From Cranoglanis bouderius (lineage: Eukaryota; Chordata; Actinopteri; Siluriformes; Cranoglanididae), in the NCBI GenBank assembly GCA_023630585.1, contig CM042553.1:16123520-16187519 (forward strand): a DNA stretch of 64,000 bases, in the 5' to 3' direction. Below, in pieces: positions 45,900 through 56,929 of this stretch. A program made the translations under genes and the position numbers. How positions within the stretch are numbered: the first letter of the stretch is position 1; every line of letters begins with the position of its first letter. The notes beneath the pieces were generated by a model. The model searched no databases and was not told the DNA's origin. It saw only the letters and a list, made by a program, of their open reading frames with translations.

Positions 45900-46533
45900 G
45901 GGCCTCATTTATCAATCTTTCAGTAAAGGTGTGCATGAATGTTTTTATGGGCCAAACCAAATAAAAAATTTCCACCAGATTTATATGTTTATAAGTTTAA
46001 GTTGATAAGACTTTCTTCATACTCACGTGTGTACGTTGATAAATGGCAATCACTCATAAATTACCAAGTGTGATCATGGCACTGTTGATATGCATATGGT
46101 AATGCCACAGAGAGCTGAAAATGACAAAATGAAGACTAAATGGTGAAAGAGTGCTTCCTACAGTATGTGTGGTGTGTGATAAATCTTCCAGTAATGCAGC
46201 TGAGCCACTGCAGTGTGTTTACATTTGACCTACTTGAATGGCTAATCTTTTCTTAAATTCATGGATTTGTTTAGGTTTGCTTTCTTTCCAGTCATTAATA
46301 TCTAATCAAGTTCAACAAAATGTACATTAAATTTGGGTGTGTAATAAGTGATTTAAACTTGACAACGTAATCCATATATGAAAATATGAAATTAACGAGT
46401 TAAATCTGATCAATGAGGTTCACATTAGTGAGCCTATTATATGTAAATTTACACAAACTCAGGAGATAACATTTCTTGTGTAAATGCTCCTGCAAACAAT
46501 AAATAAACTTATCCAGTTTGATACATTAGGCCC
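45900..46533. mobile_element. Harbinger-like MITE
   Basis: 634 bp with inverted ends gggcctcatttatcaa (45900) and ttgatacattaggccc (46533), 14 of 16 matching. Contains internal related motifs (gttgataaatggcaatcact). The gggcct-cat-tatcaa end is typical of vertebrate PIF/Harbinger non-autonomous elements. The expected 3-bp duplication is not clear (GTT left, ACT right). Confidence 0.7.
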
Positions 46534-47220
46534 ACTGGGTGCAGGAAAGCGAGTAGGATCTGATTTTCTTTAGATTAGAAATGGACCTGGTTTTAAATTA
46601 GCCCATCCAGGCAGATCCTCCTGCAACTTTTTCCAGCTTCCTTCCTGTGGGATTGTATCTCCAGACCCCTCGAGCAGGGGATGGGAATCCTGAGAGACCA
46701 CCAACCCTGTTCAATTTTTACAAACCCTGCTCTAATTCTTGCTGCCTACTCTATAAAGAATTCACCTTGGAGGCAAGTGGATATTGCATATTTCTCAAGC
46801 TGACCTGGAGATCAAATTCAAACTTTTTTTTTTTAACATAGTGATTATCTGGTGGTGTGCCAGGTTCAGAAAGTGCAGTTTGTCCACAGGATTGAAACTG
46901 CTCTATCAGTGTCTGATAGTTTGTTTTGGTTTCTGCATTGACTGTTGAGCAGGAATAATTTCATTTCATTTACTGAGTGAAAGAAAGTAAAGAAAATTGA
47001 TTTGGACATGGTTTTTCCTTTGGTTTTGAATTCCACCTAGCCATAATTAGCTGAAAACCGATAGTACTGCAGGTTTTTCAGCCTACTCCAGTTTCGATTT
47101 TCCCCAGAGGCAAGTGGATATTCCATATTTTTCAGCATGACCTAAGATCAAATTCAAATTCAAACTTTTTTTAATGCAATCATCTGTAAGTGTGCCAGGT
47201 TCAGGGAGCGCACGGATATA
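46534..47220. other. Unassigned DNA with an internal duplication
   Basis: Two copies of a segment of about 110 bp (46768-46885 and 47106-47216) share gaggcaagtggatatt, a gatcaaattcaaa block and gtgccaggttcag, separated by about 220 bases. Direct, diverged repeats of unknown origin. Confidence 0.7.
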
Positions 47221-48035
47221 AAAAGCTGTTTTAGATAACGGCAATACAACTAGACTGTATTTATTTATATATAAACGCCAATCAGTTGCTGTACATAGAG
47301 GTGAAAATATCTTGTAAAATGGAAAATAAACAGCTCAGAAACATTGTAGAGAAATAACCCACACAGCTCCGGCACAGATGGAGCCAAGACCCCACTGAAC
47401 CGCTTTCGGTATCAGCTGCATTTTCAAAAGCCCACCCATGGGATGTGGTGAAAGACAAGGTTTCACCTTACACATCCAGAAACAAGCTGATGCTTCTAAA
47501 CAAAATGCTCCATAGGGAGCTGCAGGCACAGGATGAGACATGAGGAAACGTGTGAAGACTGTTATCATCACTATCTCTCTGAAGACCCCACTTTCTATAT
47601 TAAACATCTGTATCTACAGCACCGAGCTTGATCTGGATGGAGACTTGGATTTTCCTCTCATTTTAAGACATGAGTTCATGAGCACTTTGGTGGATCTGGG
47701 GCAGCATTTCCCAAACGGGACTTCCCCAAACAGTCCATCTTTTTGTGTTCTTCTAATTCCATTCACACCTGAATCAGATATTCAGTGTTCTAGGGGACTA
47801 TATATCAGTTCTGCACCAAGTTGGTAGAAAAACCACCAATGGCTGACATTCAATAATCATATAGTGTACACAGTCAATGTTAAATTCAGCAAGCTTTAAA
47901 CTTCAGAGGTACATCTAATAGATATGAAAATTTGACCAGTCCTGTAGATTTTGATCCCCATCCCTTTCACGCAGCTCAGATTTGGATCAACTTTAACCAC
48001 ATGCATTTCCACTGGTTAGTCTTTCTTTTTTTTTT
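47221..48035. other. Unassigned non-coding DNA
   Basis: Open frames of 90-95 codons on opposite strands (47335-47607 and 47540-47827) have no recognisable domain. Confidence 0.5.
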
Positions 48036-48243
48036 TTAATCCTGAGCAGGGTCACACTGGCCACAAGATGGAGAATTCACCCGGAATGGGACACCAGTCC
48101 ATCGCAGAGCACCATTCACACACACATATTCAGGCAAACACAAGGAGAACATGCAAAACTCAGCACAGACAGAAACCCAAGCTCAGGATGGAAACCCAGG
48201 ACTTTGGGCTGTGAGGCGACAATGCTAACTACTGCGCCACCAT
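48036..48243 (-). mobile_element. SINE, S1-related, short copy
   Basis: Minus-strand head at 48243: tggcgcagtagttagcattg (A-box-like) then a B-box weakened by substitutions. The body is shortened relative to 36022-36374 but keeps tttgcatgttctccttgtg and a cattccgggtgaat block. T-rich sequence borders it on the left. Confidence 0.6.
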
Positions 48244-48642
48244 GCCAGCATCTCTGTTTATGTTAGATTGTGAAGTAATTTTCTGTTTTCTTCTTAATAA
48301 AGATGCAAGCAAGCACAAAACTTGGGAAATAGGAATAGTTTTATTGAAGCTTCATGTACATGCTAGGTCCTCAGCTAGGTGTAGTCCCATTAATGATCAG
48401 TCCTCAACTCACTCCACACATACAAAGGTCTGTTCTTAGAACATCTTACCCCAGCTGCTCACCCACAGTCAGCACACAGATAAAACTGTCTCCTAGGCCC
48501 TCGAAAAAACATTCCTGTTCACAGTATATGCTCTGTGAGGAAGTTTTATTAACACATGAATCTTGAGAAGTGATTAACATGCTCCAGTAAGTCTGAAACT
48601 TACATACCATACCATGCTGTTAATATGAATAGTAAAAAGAAC
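48244..48642. other. Unassigned non-coding DNA
   Basis: Nothing recognised. Confidence 0.5.
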
Positions 48643-48872
48643 TACAGTGAGGGAAAAAAGTATTTGATCCCCTGCTGATTTTGTACATTTGCCCACTGAC
48701 AAAGAAATGATCAGTCTATAATTTTAATGGTAGGTGTATTTTAACAGTGAGAGACAGAATAACAACAAAAAAATACAGAAAAACACATTTCAAAAAAGTT
48801 ATAAATTGACCTGCATTTTAATGAGTGAAATAAGTATTTGATCCCCTATCAGTCAGCAAGATTTCTGGCTCC

Positions 48873-48971
48873 CAGGTGTCTTTTACACAGGTAACGAGCT
48901 GAGATTAGGAGCACTCCCTCTTAAAGGGAGTGCTCCTAATCTCAGCTCGTTACCTGTATAAAAGACACCTG
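48873..48971. repeat. Long hairpin between the terminal repeat and the transposase
   Basis: Inverted repeat with 47-base arms (48873-48919 and 48925-48971) and one mismatch around a five-base loop. It sits 42 bases before the transposase ATG. Confidence 0.93.
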
Positions 48972-49013
48972 TCCACAAAAGCAATCAATCAATCAGATTC
49001 CAAACTCTCCGCC

Positions 49014-50011
49014 ATGGCCAAGATCAAAGAGCTGTCCAAGGATGTCAGCGACAAGATTGTAGACCTACACAAGGCTGGAATGGGCTACAAGACCATCGCC
49101 AAGCAGCTTGGTGAGAAGGTGACAACAGTTGGTGCGATTTTTCGCAAATGGAAGAAACACAAAATAACTGTCAGTCTCCCTCGGTCTGGAGCTCCATGCA
49201 AGATCTCACCTTGTGGGGTTTCAATGATCATGAGAACGGTGAGGAATCAGCCCAGAACTACACAGGAGGATCTTGTTAATGATCTCAAGGCAGCTGGGAC
49301 CATAGTCACCAAGAAAACAATTGGTAACACACGACACCGTGAAGGACTGAAATCCTGCAGTGCCCGTAAGGTCCCCCTGCTCAAGAAAGCACATGTACAG
49401 GCCCGTCTGAAGTTTGCCTGAATGATTCAGAGGAGAACTGGGTGAAAGTGTTGTGGTCAGATGAGACCAAAATCGAGCTCTTTGGCATCAACTCAATTCG
49501 CCATGTTTGGAGAAGAAGGAATGCTGCCTATGACCCCAAGAACACCATCCCCACCGTCAAACATGGAGGTGGAAACATTATGCTTTGGGGGTGTTTTTCT
49601 GCTAAGGGGACAGGACAACTGCACCGCATCAAAGGGATGATGGACAGGGCCATGTACCATCAAATCTTGGGTGAGAACCTCCTTCCCTCAGCCAGGGCAT
49701 TGAAAATGGGTCATGGATGGGTATTCCAGCATGACAATGACCCAAAACACACAGCCAAGGCAACAAAGAAGCACATTAAGGTCCTGGAGTGGCCTTGCCA
49801 GTCTCCAGATCTTAATCCCACAGAAAATCTGTGGAGGGAGCTGAAGGTTCGAGTTGCCAAACGTCAGCCTCGACACCTTAATGACTTGGAGAGGATCTGC
49901 AAAGAGGAGTGGGGCAAAATCCCTCCTGAGATGTGTGCAAACCTGGTGGCCAACTACAAGAATCGTCTGACCTCTGTGATTGCCAACAAGGGTTTTGGCA
50001 CCAAGCACTAA
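49014..50011 (+). pseudogene. Tc1-like transposase, frameshifted
   Basis: ATG at 49014 in gccatgg context (MAKIKELSKDVSDKIVDLHK). Residues 1-136 hold the paired HTH region (MGYKTIAKQLGEKVTTVGAI) and the linker. The frame ends in TGA at 49419-49421. Comparison with the family suggests a deletion of about 10 bases there, because NDSEENWVKVLWSDETKIEL resumes in another frame at once. The second part (49442-50011) has the first Asp (WSDE), GWVFQHDNDPKHTAKATKKH and SPDLNPTENLW. Between the second Asp and the Glu are 29 residues instead of the usual 34, a second, in-frame deletion. It is unlikely to be catalytic even if the frame were intact. Confidence 0.9.
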
Positions 50012-50220
50012 GTCGAAGGGGTCAAATACTTATTTCACTCATTAAAATGCAAATCAATTTATAACTTTTTTGAAATGTGTTTTTCTGTATTTTTTTGTTG
50101 TTATTCTGTCTCTCACTGTTAAAATACACCTACCATTAAAATTATAGACTGATAATTTCTTTGTCAGTGGGCAAACGTACAAAATCAGCAGGAGATCAAA
50201 TACTTTTTTCCCCCACTGTA

Positions 50221-50424
50221 TAATGGAAAAAAACATAACTATTCTTCAGCAAGATCAAAACATGACTCATGTACTGCGTTATAATATGCAAATTAGTTTA
50301 TGACCACCAGCATCCTGTCTTCAGTTGTTTTATGCTATGTTCTTGATGGCTTTCAAAGGTATTCTGAGGGGTAGCAAAGACCATATTGTGTACATAATCA
50401 ATTCTAAAATCAGAGTTTCTGCCC
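50221..50424. other. Unassigned non-coding DNA
   Basis: Nothing recognised. Confidence 0.5.
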
Positions 50425-50740
50425 AATTGTTGAGAGATTGCGAGTTTGAATTCCAACAATGCCAAGGCCATCCGTGGCCGGGAGTCCACGAGAACAAAAT
50501 TGGCCGTGTTTTCTGTGTGGGAGGAATGGCAAACTCTATCTCTTGTCAGTTACAGTCACACTAGCCAATCTTGGGAGTCTGTAAGCTCATGTATGTGGAA
50601 GAGGGCAGATAGTGCTTTCCTCTGTGTTATGCTGCCCTGTAGAGAGAGCGAACAAAAGAGAGAGTAGCAGCAGTTTAGGATGAGTTTGGCTGGCTTAACG
50701 TGTCTTGGAGGAAACATGTGTTAGCCTTCACCCTCCCCAT
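50425..50740 (+). mobile_element. SINE-like repeat (family S4), copy 2
   Basis: gagattgcgagtttgaattc (B-box-like), a ccgtggccgggagtccacg block and acaaaattggccgtgttttc match the copy at 21565. This copy runs further, through a gctgccctgtagagagagcg region and ttggaggaaacatgtgttag. Confidence 0.55.
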
Positions 50741-51247
50741 TTACTGTTCACATAAATATTATGCCCTCTTGATTTATTTCAGTTTAGCTTGTTTGGTTTA
50801 ATATGGTAATGGTTTTACATGTAAAACATGCACTGAGGGTTGAGTGGATTTTTAGTTTTATATTGAGAGGTGAGTAATGCAATTATTACTGTGTATCTCT
50901 GGGATTTTAGCCCCATCTGAATCTGTCATATCAGTATTTTTTGCAGACTGTGCCTGCATGCATCTGAAAAGATTACTCCATATTTTACCTTCTATCAAAT
51001 GATTCTGTTGAAATAACTCCATGTAATATACTGTATATCCTGTCTGAATTGATTTTGTTATATCCTGTAGGGGTGAAGGTTTTGCACTTTTTCCCAGTGT
51101 TGAGACACTCCAGGAAGCACTCTCGTCTATAATCTCCTGCTTAAACCAATTCAATTTTAAAACACAGAACGACATTTAAAAGGATGTGTCAGAGAAGTGG
51201 CACTTCTTGGGGTTTTAGGCAGGTTCCTAGTGCAGGTATATCCTACA
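50741..51247. other. Unassigned non-coding DNA
   Basis: A 105-codon minus-strand frame (50858-51175) has no recognisable domain. Confidence 0.5.
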
Positions 51248-51462
51248 TACAGTGCTGTGAAAAAGTATTTGTTGATTTATTCTGTTTTTGTGTATATCTC
51301 ATACTAAATTGTTTCAGAAATTAAAACAAAATCTAAGATAAAAACAAATACAACCTGAATAAACACAAAATACAGTTTTAAATGATAATGTTATTTATAG
51401 AAGCAAAAAGGTTATTCAATACCAACTGAGCCTGTGTGAAAATGTATTTGCCCCTGTAGTCA

Positions 51463-52144
51463 CTAATTGTTAGGTTTACCCTTCTCTAGTGCTCGCGACT
51501 CAGCAGGGAGTGAGCGAGTAGCCTACTTCCGCATTCCACGGAGTGCATTCCAGCGCCATTCATAAAGACTCACGTGTTGTTTACCTCTGCCATGTGCTTT
51601 TTTGTTTTCATATTCACGTCATGTCTCCGCCTCCCGTGTGCTCCCATGTGCTTATGTTTTGGTCTGTGTCATGTCTCCGCCTCCGTAACTCTCATTGGTT
51701 CATGTTTATTGTGTAATTGACGAGTTTCAGCTGTTATTGATTGGGACGTGATCTCTTTGTGTTTAAATACACCGTTCCGTTTCCGCTTCGGGGCGGAGTA
51801 TTAGTATAGTCTAGTATATCATAGTTTAGCTGTAGATGTGTTTAACCGTGCGATTTGTTCCCGTGATTTCCAGATCACCTTTCGAGCGTTAGTTCAATTT
51901 AGATGTGTTTAACCGTGCGCCTTTTTTCCTTAGCTCGTAATTCGTTGTTCCCAGACCACCGTCTAACCTAGTGTGTTTGCTGTGTTTCTTATTTGTATTA
52001 GTTCTACCTTCTTTGGATAACGGTGACATCCCTGCTTATACATTTCTGTTTATTATTATTTTCAAATGTTCCTAATAAACTGAACACTTTCCCCTGCAAG
52101 TGCATCCTGCTTATCTCCTTCACCCTACGGGTCGTAACACTAAT
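51463..52144 (+). mobile_element. Solo LTR B (sushi-like), 672 bp, nested in Tc1
   Basis: 51468-52139 with TGTTAGG...CGTAACA ends and a perfect CTAAT duplication (51463-51467 and 52140-52144). TTTAAATA at 51762-51769 is followed 28 bases later by gggcggagtattag (51790). AATAAA near 52074. It interrupts the left non-coding part of the Tc1 element. Confidence 0.92.
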
Positions 52145-52309
52145 TCCCCAAATGTATGAAACTGCATTCATAACGGGGTTCAGCTGGACTAGACGCAACC
52201 AGGCCTGATTACTGCAAACCCTGTACAATTAAATCAACACTTAAATAGAACTTTTTTTCAACAGCATGCAGTTGGTTAAATGGTCTTACCCAGAAACGCA
52301 CTACAGTAT

Positions 52310-53075
52310 GCCAAAATTGAAAGTAATCCCAGAAATGATGAGGAAGAAGGGGATTGAAATACATCAGTCTGGGAAGGGTTACAAAGCTATTTCAAAGGAA
52401 GTGACCGACCTTCCAAAATTCCTCCAAGAGCACAGCAACTACTCATCCAGGAAGTCACAAAAGAGCCAAGGACAACATCAAAGGGCCTACAGGCCTCTTT
52501 TGCCTCCGTAAAGGTCACTGTTCATGACTCCACTATCAGAAAGATACTGGGCAAAAAATGGCATCCATGGAAGAGTGGCGTGGTGAAAACCACTGCTAAT
52601 TCAGAAGAACATTAAGGCTTGTCTGAATTTTGCCAAAACACACCTTGATGATCCTCAAACCTTTTGGGAGAATGTTCTGTGGATTGATGAGTCGAAAGTG
52701 GAACTGTTTGGAAGACTGGGGTCTTGTTACATCTGGTGTAAACCAAACACAGAATTCCACAAAAAGAACATCATACCTATGGTCAAGGAAGTGTGATGGT
52801 GTGGGGATGCTTTGCTGCTTCAGGGCCTGGCCAACTTGCAGTAATTGAGGAAAACATGAATTCTGCTCTCTACCAGAAAATCCTAAAGGAGAATGTCCGG
52901 TCTTCAGTCTGTAAATTGAAACTCAAGCGCAACTGGATTATGCAACAAGATAATGATCCAAAGCATAGAAGTAAATCCTAGTCCTAGAAGTAAGTAAGTA
53001 AAGACCTAATCTCCAGATATTGGAAACGTTTGGTTGCAGTTATTGCTGCTAAAGGTGGCACAGACAGATTTTAAG
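52310..53075 (+). pseudogene. Tc1-like transposase remnant in family Ti
   Basis: Pieces in different frames: MPKLKVIPEMMRKKGIEIHQ and SGKGYKAISKE (HTH, 52310-52400), an LWIDESKVELFG block with the first Asp (52678-52715), VWGCFAASGPGQLAVIEENM (52799-52858), and MQQDNDPKH with the second Asp (52939-52965). A stop follows at 52979-52981. The segment with the catalytic Glu is deleted and only the final AVIAAKGGT text remains (53037-53063). Confidence 0.85.
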
Positions 53076-53284
53076 TTTAAGGGGGCAATTAGTATTTTAT
53101 ATTGGTGATAGGGTTTTGTTTTTTGTTTTTTTGTTTTAATAAAAAATAAATAAATAAAAACTGTATCGTGTGTTTAATCAGGTTACTTTTGTTTTATGTT
53201 ATATTTCGTTTGAAGATCTAAAACTATTTAGCATGAGATATACACACAAAAACAGAAGAAAAAATACTTTTTCACAGCACTGTA

Positions 53285-53599
53285 CATTTTACAGTCATAT
53301 GACCTAATGATTGATCAGCCACAAACCCTACAACAATGGCTTATACTAATGATCAGTTAATATTAAAATGAGGTACACAGTACACAGAATTTTTAGTGTG
53401 ATGACCATGTGTACATCATGGATTTATACAGAGGTCGCTTGTCCTCTGCAATCGATCATAATTACTACAGACGTCCAGATATAACAGACATGTGTCCGGA
53501 AATATTATCCTGTCCAATTAGTACTAAAGTACTTTAGTATATGGCTGAGGAAAAAACATCCAGTGCTCTTCATTAAATTTTACTGGCCAGGGTCAAAAT
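53285..53599. other. Unassigned non-coding DNA
   Basis: Nothing recognised. Confidence 0.5.
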
Positions 53600-53930
53600 C
53601 TGGGGGGGAAAAAAACAAAACAAAAAAAAAACTAACCTTGGAGAACTCTGGAGCAAGGACTAACAACAGAAAAATAGAAACCATAAGCAACAAGACCAGA
53701 TAAATGCTGGGAAACACAGCAAGACTTCGCACCCTACCCAGAAAAACAGGGTGGTATAAATACACAGACTAATGAGACCTAACAAGACTCATAACAAGGA
53801 ACAGGTGGTAACGATGATCAGGGGGCTGTGCTTATTGTAAAGCTGGAGCAGCTCTGAGCAAAACAGGAAGCACAAACTGTAGAAAAAATATGAAGTAAAC
53901 AACAAACAGGAAGCTTGTATAACACCTGCA
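53600..53930 (-). repeat. Possible LTR fragment (unrelated to the sushi-like LTRs)
   Basis: On the minus strand it reads like a U3/R region: a tgttccttgttatgagtc segment, a gtgtatttataccaccct TATA-like box (about 53750-53768), then gtcttgctgtgtttcccag. Neither end is clear and there is no duplication, so it is a tentative call. Confidence 0.35.
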
Positions 53931-54312
53931 GAAAAAGATTAGGGAATGTTCTTGAGACTTGTAGTGAGAAAGATCTGAAATCAAAACTTGATTTTAATTA
54001 GGGATGGCACTGAAAGCATTTTTTCAGACTGAGTACAATTACGTGTTTTTGGTTGGTAACGATACTTATGAGTAACCTACTTAGATTTTGGCAAGCAGGG
54101 ACATCATGGAACATTTTATTTAGCTCTGTTTATATTTATGTTTATGTTTAAAATGAGTACAAAGTGCCATGAATTGCACCTTGACTCGAGGGGAAAGGAA
54201 ACGCAGGGTTGTGAGTGGGTATGGCTTAGTCCTCAGTGCTCGCCAAACTGAAGTGCTCACACACACAACAGTTTCTCTGCACCTTTGTTTCACTGCTCCA
54301 CGCTCGAATACC

Positions 54313-54347
<35 letters not shown>

Positions 54348-54454
54348 AATTCATGATACCTTACTTACATATTAATGGCCACACTTGCTGATAATGCCCT
54401 ATGGCTCTTGGTTAAAAATTTGTGTTTAAAGACCATGAGAATTTTATTTATATT
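53931..54454. other. Unassigned non-coding DNA
   Basis: Contains a (TG)16 microsatellite at 54315-54346. Nothing else recognised. Confidence 0.55.
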
Positions 54455-55062
54455 ATAGGTGTTAGAGTCGTCCTCTCTGCGCTACTCGCGAAAGAGTAGC
54501 GCATTTCCGCATTCCCATTCATAGACTTTAGTTTTGTTTACTTCGCCATGTGCTTCGGTGTTTTGGTTTACGTCATGTCTCCGCCTCTGTATGTTTATTG
54601 GTTCTCTGTTTTTGGTTCATGTCATGTCTCCGCCCCTGTTTGTTCATTGGTTTATTGTTTATTGCTTCATTATTAGTTTCAGGTGTTTTGTGTTACCGCT
54701 GGTTTTCATATATGTATTTAAACCCCTTCTTTTGTCCGCTTCGAGGCGGCGTATTAGATTTAACTAGATTGAACGGTAATGTATGTACGTGCCTCTGTGT
54801 GCACTCACCTCGCGTTTCCTGGACCATGGACTCTTTTCTCGTTATTTTTTGGATTAATGCTTTGCTCTTTGGATTATTACCTTGCTTAGTTTTGTGGATT
54901 ACATACCTTGTGGATTTATTACCGAGTGGATTATCGTTTGTTTTTGACCCTGCCTTTGTGTTCCTTTTTCCCTGTCCAAATACTTTTGGTTACTTCAATT
55001 AAACTGACTTTTCCCCAGCCCATGCATCCAGCTCCCCTTGTGTGTCATTCCCTAACAATAGG
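54455..55062 (+). mobile_element. Solo LTR C (sushi-like), 598 bp
   Basis: 54460-55057 with TGTTAGAG...CCCTAACA ends and a perfect ATAGG duplication (54455-54459 and 55058-55062). TATTTAAA at 54716-54723 is followed by gaggcggcgtattag (54743). The polyadenylation motif has decayed to ATTAAA near 55000. It also contains a direct repeat of a tcatgtct-ccgcc block (54571 and 54618). Confidence 0.9.
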
Positions 55063-55278
55063 AACATTCTGTCATTCATCTTCTTGGTATTTTCACAGAG
55101 CACAGTTTGCTGTCTGCTTTGCATTGATTGTCAGTGTTAATCATCAGTACCTACAGAACAGTGGCATTGTGTGTGCCGTGACAGTGCGTGCTAGGCTTAC
55201 ATTGCAAAGTATCATGTGGTATCAGAGCTTGTGTGTTCAACAATATACACAACAACATAATAACATTATATTTAACAT
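55063..55278. other. Unassigned non-coding DNA
   Basis: Nothing recognised. Confidence 0.5.
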
Positions 55279-55927
55279 GCCCTCATTGAGCACTTTAATA
55301 GGAACACCTGTACCTGTACACCTGCTCATTTATGCAGTTACCTAAACAGCCAATCATGTACAATGCATAAATGCAATGCAGGACAATGCATAAAATCATG
55401 CAGATACAGGTCAAAAACTTCACATCCAACATCAGAATGGGGGAAAAGTGTGATCTTTGTGACTTTAACCGTGGCATGGTTGTTGGTGCCAGATGGGCTG
55501 GTTTGAGTATTTCAGAAACTGCTGCTCTCCTGGGAATTTCATAAAAAAAAGTCTCTAGAGTTTACACAGAATGGTGCAAAAAACAAAAAACATTGAGTGA
55601 TTGAGTCAGTTCTGTGGGTGGGAATGCCTTGTTGATTAGAGAGATCAAAGGAAAATGGCCAGGTTGGTTCTAGCTGCCAGGAAGGATACAGTAACTCATA
55701 TAAACACTCTTTACAACTGTGGTGAGCAGAAAAGCATCTCAGCATGCACACAACATAGAAGCTTAAGGTGGATGGGCTACAACAGCAGAAGACCACATCA
55801 GGTTCCACTCCTTGACCTGCATCTGCATGATCTTATGCATTGTGCTGCTGCCAAATGATTGGTTGATTGGATAACTGCATAAATGAGCAGGTGTGCAGGT
55901 GTTCCTATTAAAGTGGATGATGAGTGT
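55279..55927 (+). mobile_element. Tc1-like element remnant (family Te), copy 2
   Basis: Both ends are visible: cactttaataggaacacctg on the left and caggtgttcctattaaagtg on the right, with inverted similarity of about 100 bp. The plus strand encodes HTH parts in broken frames: GMVVGARWAGLSISETAALL (about 55472-55530), a VYTEWCKKQK segment (about 55560), then MARLVLAARKDTVTHINTLY (55655-55714) and LRWMGYNSRRPHQVPLL (55763-55813). The whole DDE domain is deleted. Opposite in orientation to 32757-33308. Confidence 0.85.
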
Positions 55928-56290
55928 ATATTTGTCGCAACTTTATTATCATTAATAACATTAGCATAAATTAACATGATTGTTATTTGTAATTAGCACA
56001 GATGATATCCATCATGAATATAGCTTCAGCTAATTTAATCATATATATGTCATGCCTTTGTTGTTGTACATTTTTAATACATTTAACATATTTTTTTCAG
56101 TGGATATTATAAATGTGTACAGTTTTGCTTTGATGTGACTCTGATTTTCATATTTCAAGCTGAAGATGCGATAAATGGAAGAAGATTTACTTTTTTTTCT
56201 GTTCCAGGTGTACAGCAGGCTGATCATTTTCACAGTTTCATATGTTCATATGTTCTCACGTGGAAAAAACAATAAGTAAAAAAAAAAATA
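55928..56290. other. Unassigned non-coding DNA
   Basis: AT-rich; nothing recognised. Confidence 0.5.
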
Positions 56291-56842
56291 CTGTTCTTAC
56301 TCTCTCTCTGTTTTATTCTCTGTTATTTCCTTCTGCTGACTCTCATTTCTCTCTCTCGATCACTCTTTCTCTCTCTCTGTGTGGCTTTCTTTCTCTATCT
56401 CAATCACTCTCACTTTTTCTTTATCGCTTTCTCTCTCTCACGGTCTCTCTTACTCTGTCTGTTGATCTCTCTCTATCACTGTCATTTTTTTCTCTGTGTG
56501 TCTATCTATCTCTATCACTGTTTCTTTCTGCCTTCTCTCTCTGCCTATCTTTCTTTATATCTCTATTTCTCTCTGTCTAGCTCTGTTACACTCTGTCTAG
56601 CTCTCTATAATCACTCTATTGCTCTCTCACATCTCTCTCTATCATTCTCTTTATCTCTATCACTCTCACTTTCATTATCTGTCTAATCAGTCTCTCTGTG
56701 TCTCTCTTCCTCTCCGTCTATTTCTCTCACACTTGTATCTCTCTCTGTCCGTGTATCTGTCTCTATCATTCTTGCGCTTTCTCTATCTATCTGTCTCTCT
56801 CTCACACTCCCTCTGTCTATCGTTCCTTATCACTCTCTATAT

Positions 56843-56928
<86 letters not shown>
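56291..56928. repeat. Long CT-rich microsatellite ending in (CT)n-(CA)n
   Basis: About 560 bp of degenerate CTCT/TATCT/CACT units, then an uninterrupted CT run (56850-56898) and a CA run (56899-56927). Several overlapping open frames of Ser/Leu-rich sequence here are products of the repeat. Confidence 0.95.

Positions 56929-56929
<1 letters not shown>

Larger units (their letters stand above)
48643..50220 (+). mobile_element. Near-complete Tc1-like element (family Th)
   Basis: 48645-50218 (1574 bp) with TA on both sides. Terminal repeats of about 200 bp (48645-48847 and 50017-50218) are nearly identical. Each has an outer and inner copy of aagtatttgatcccc, an IR/DR layout. It carries a nearly full transposase, disabled by a frameshift and an internal deletion. 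The long similar ends suggest it is among the younger Tc1 copies here. Confidence 0.93.
51248..53284 (+). mobile_element. Tc1-like element (family Ti) with a nested solo LTR
   Basis: 51250-53282 between TA dinucleotides. Ends cagtgctgtgaaaaagtatt and its inverted copy aaatactttttcacagcactg-type at 53262-53282; inner regions also match (ctcatactaaattgtttcag on the left, the antisense at 53210-53240). Without the LTR (672 bp plus 5-bp duplication) the element is about 1.36 kb. Confidence 0.9.

Noticed and set aside
47335..47827. Paired 90-95-codon frames on opposite strands
   Set aside because: No recognisable domain, signal or splice context.
54534..55345. Open frames of 77-150 codons rich in Phe, Leu and Ser
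   Set aside because: They lie inside solo LTR C and its flank and have no domain; the bias comes from T-rich LTR sequence.
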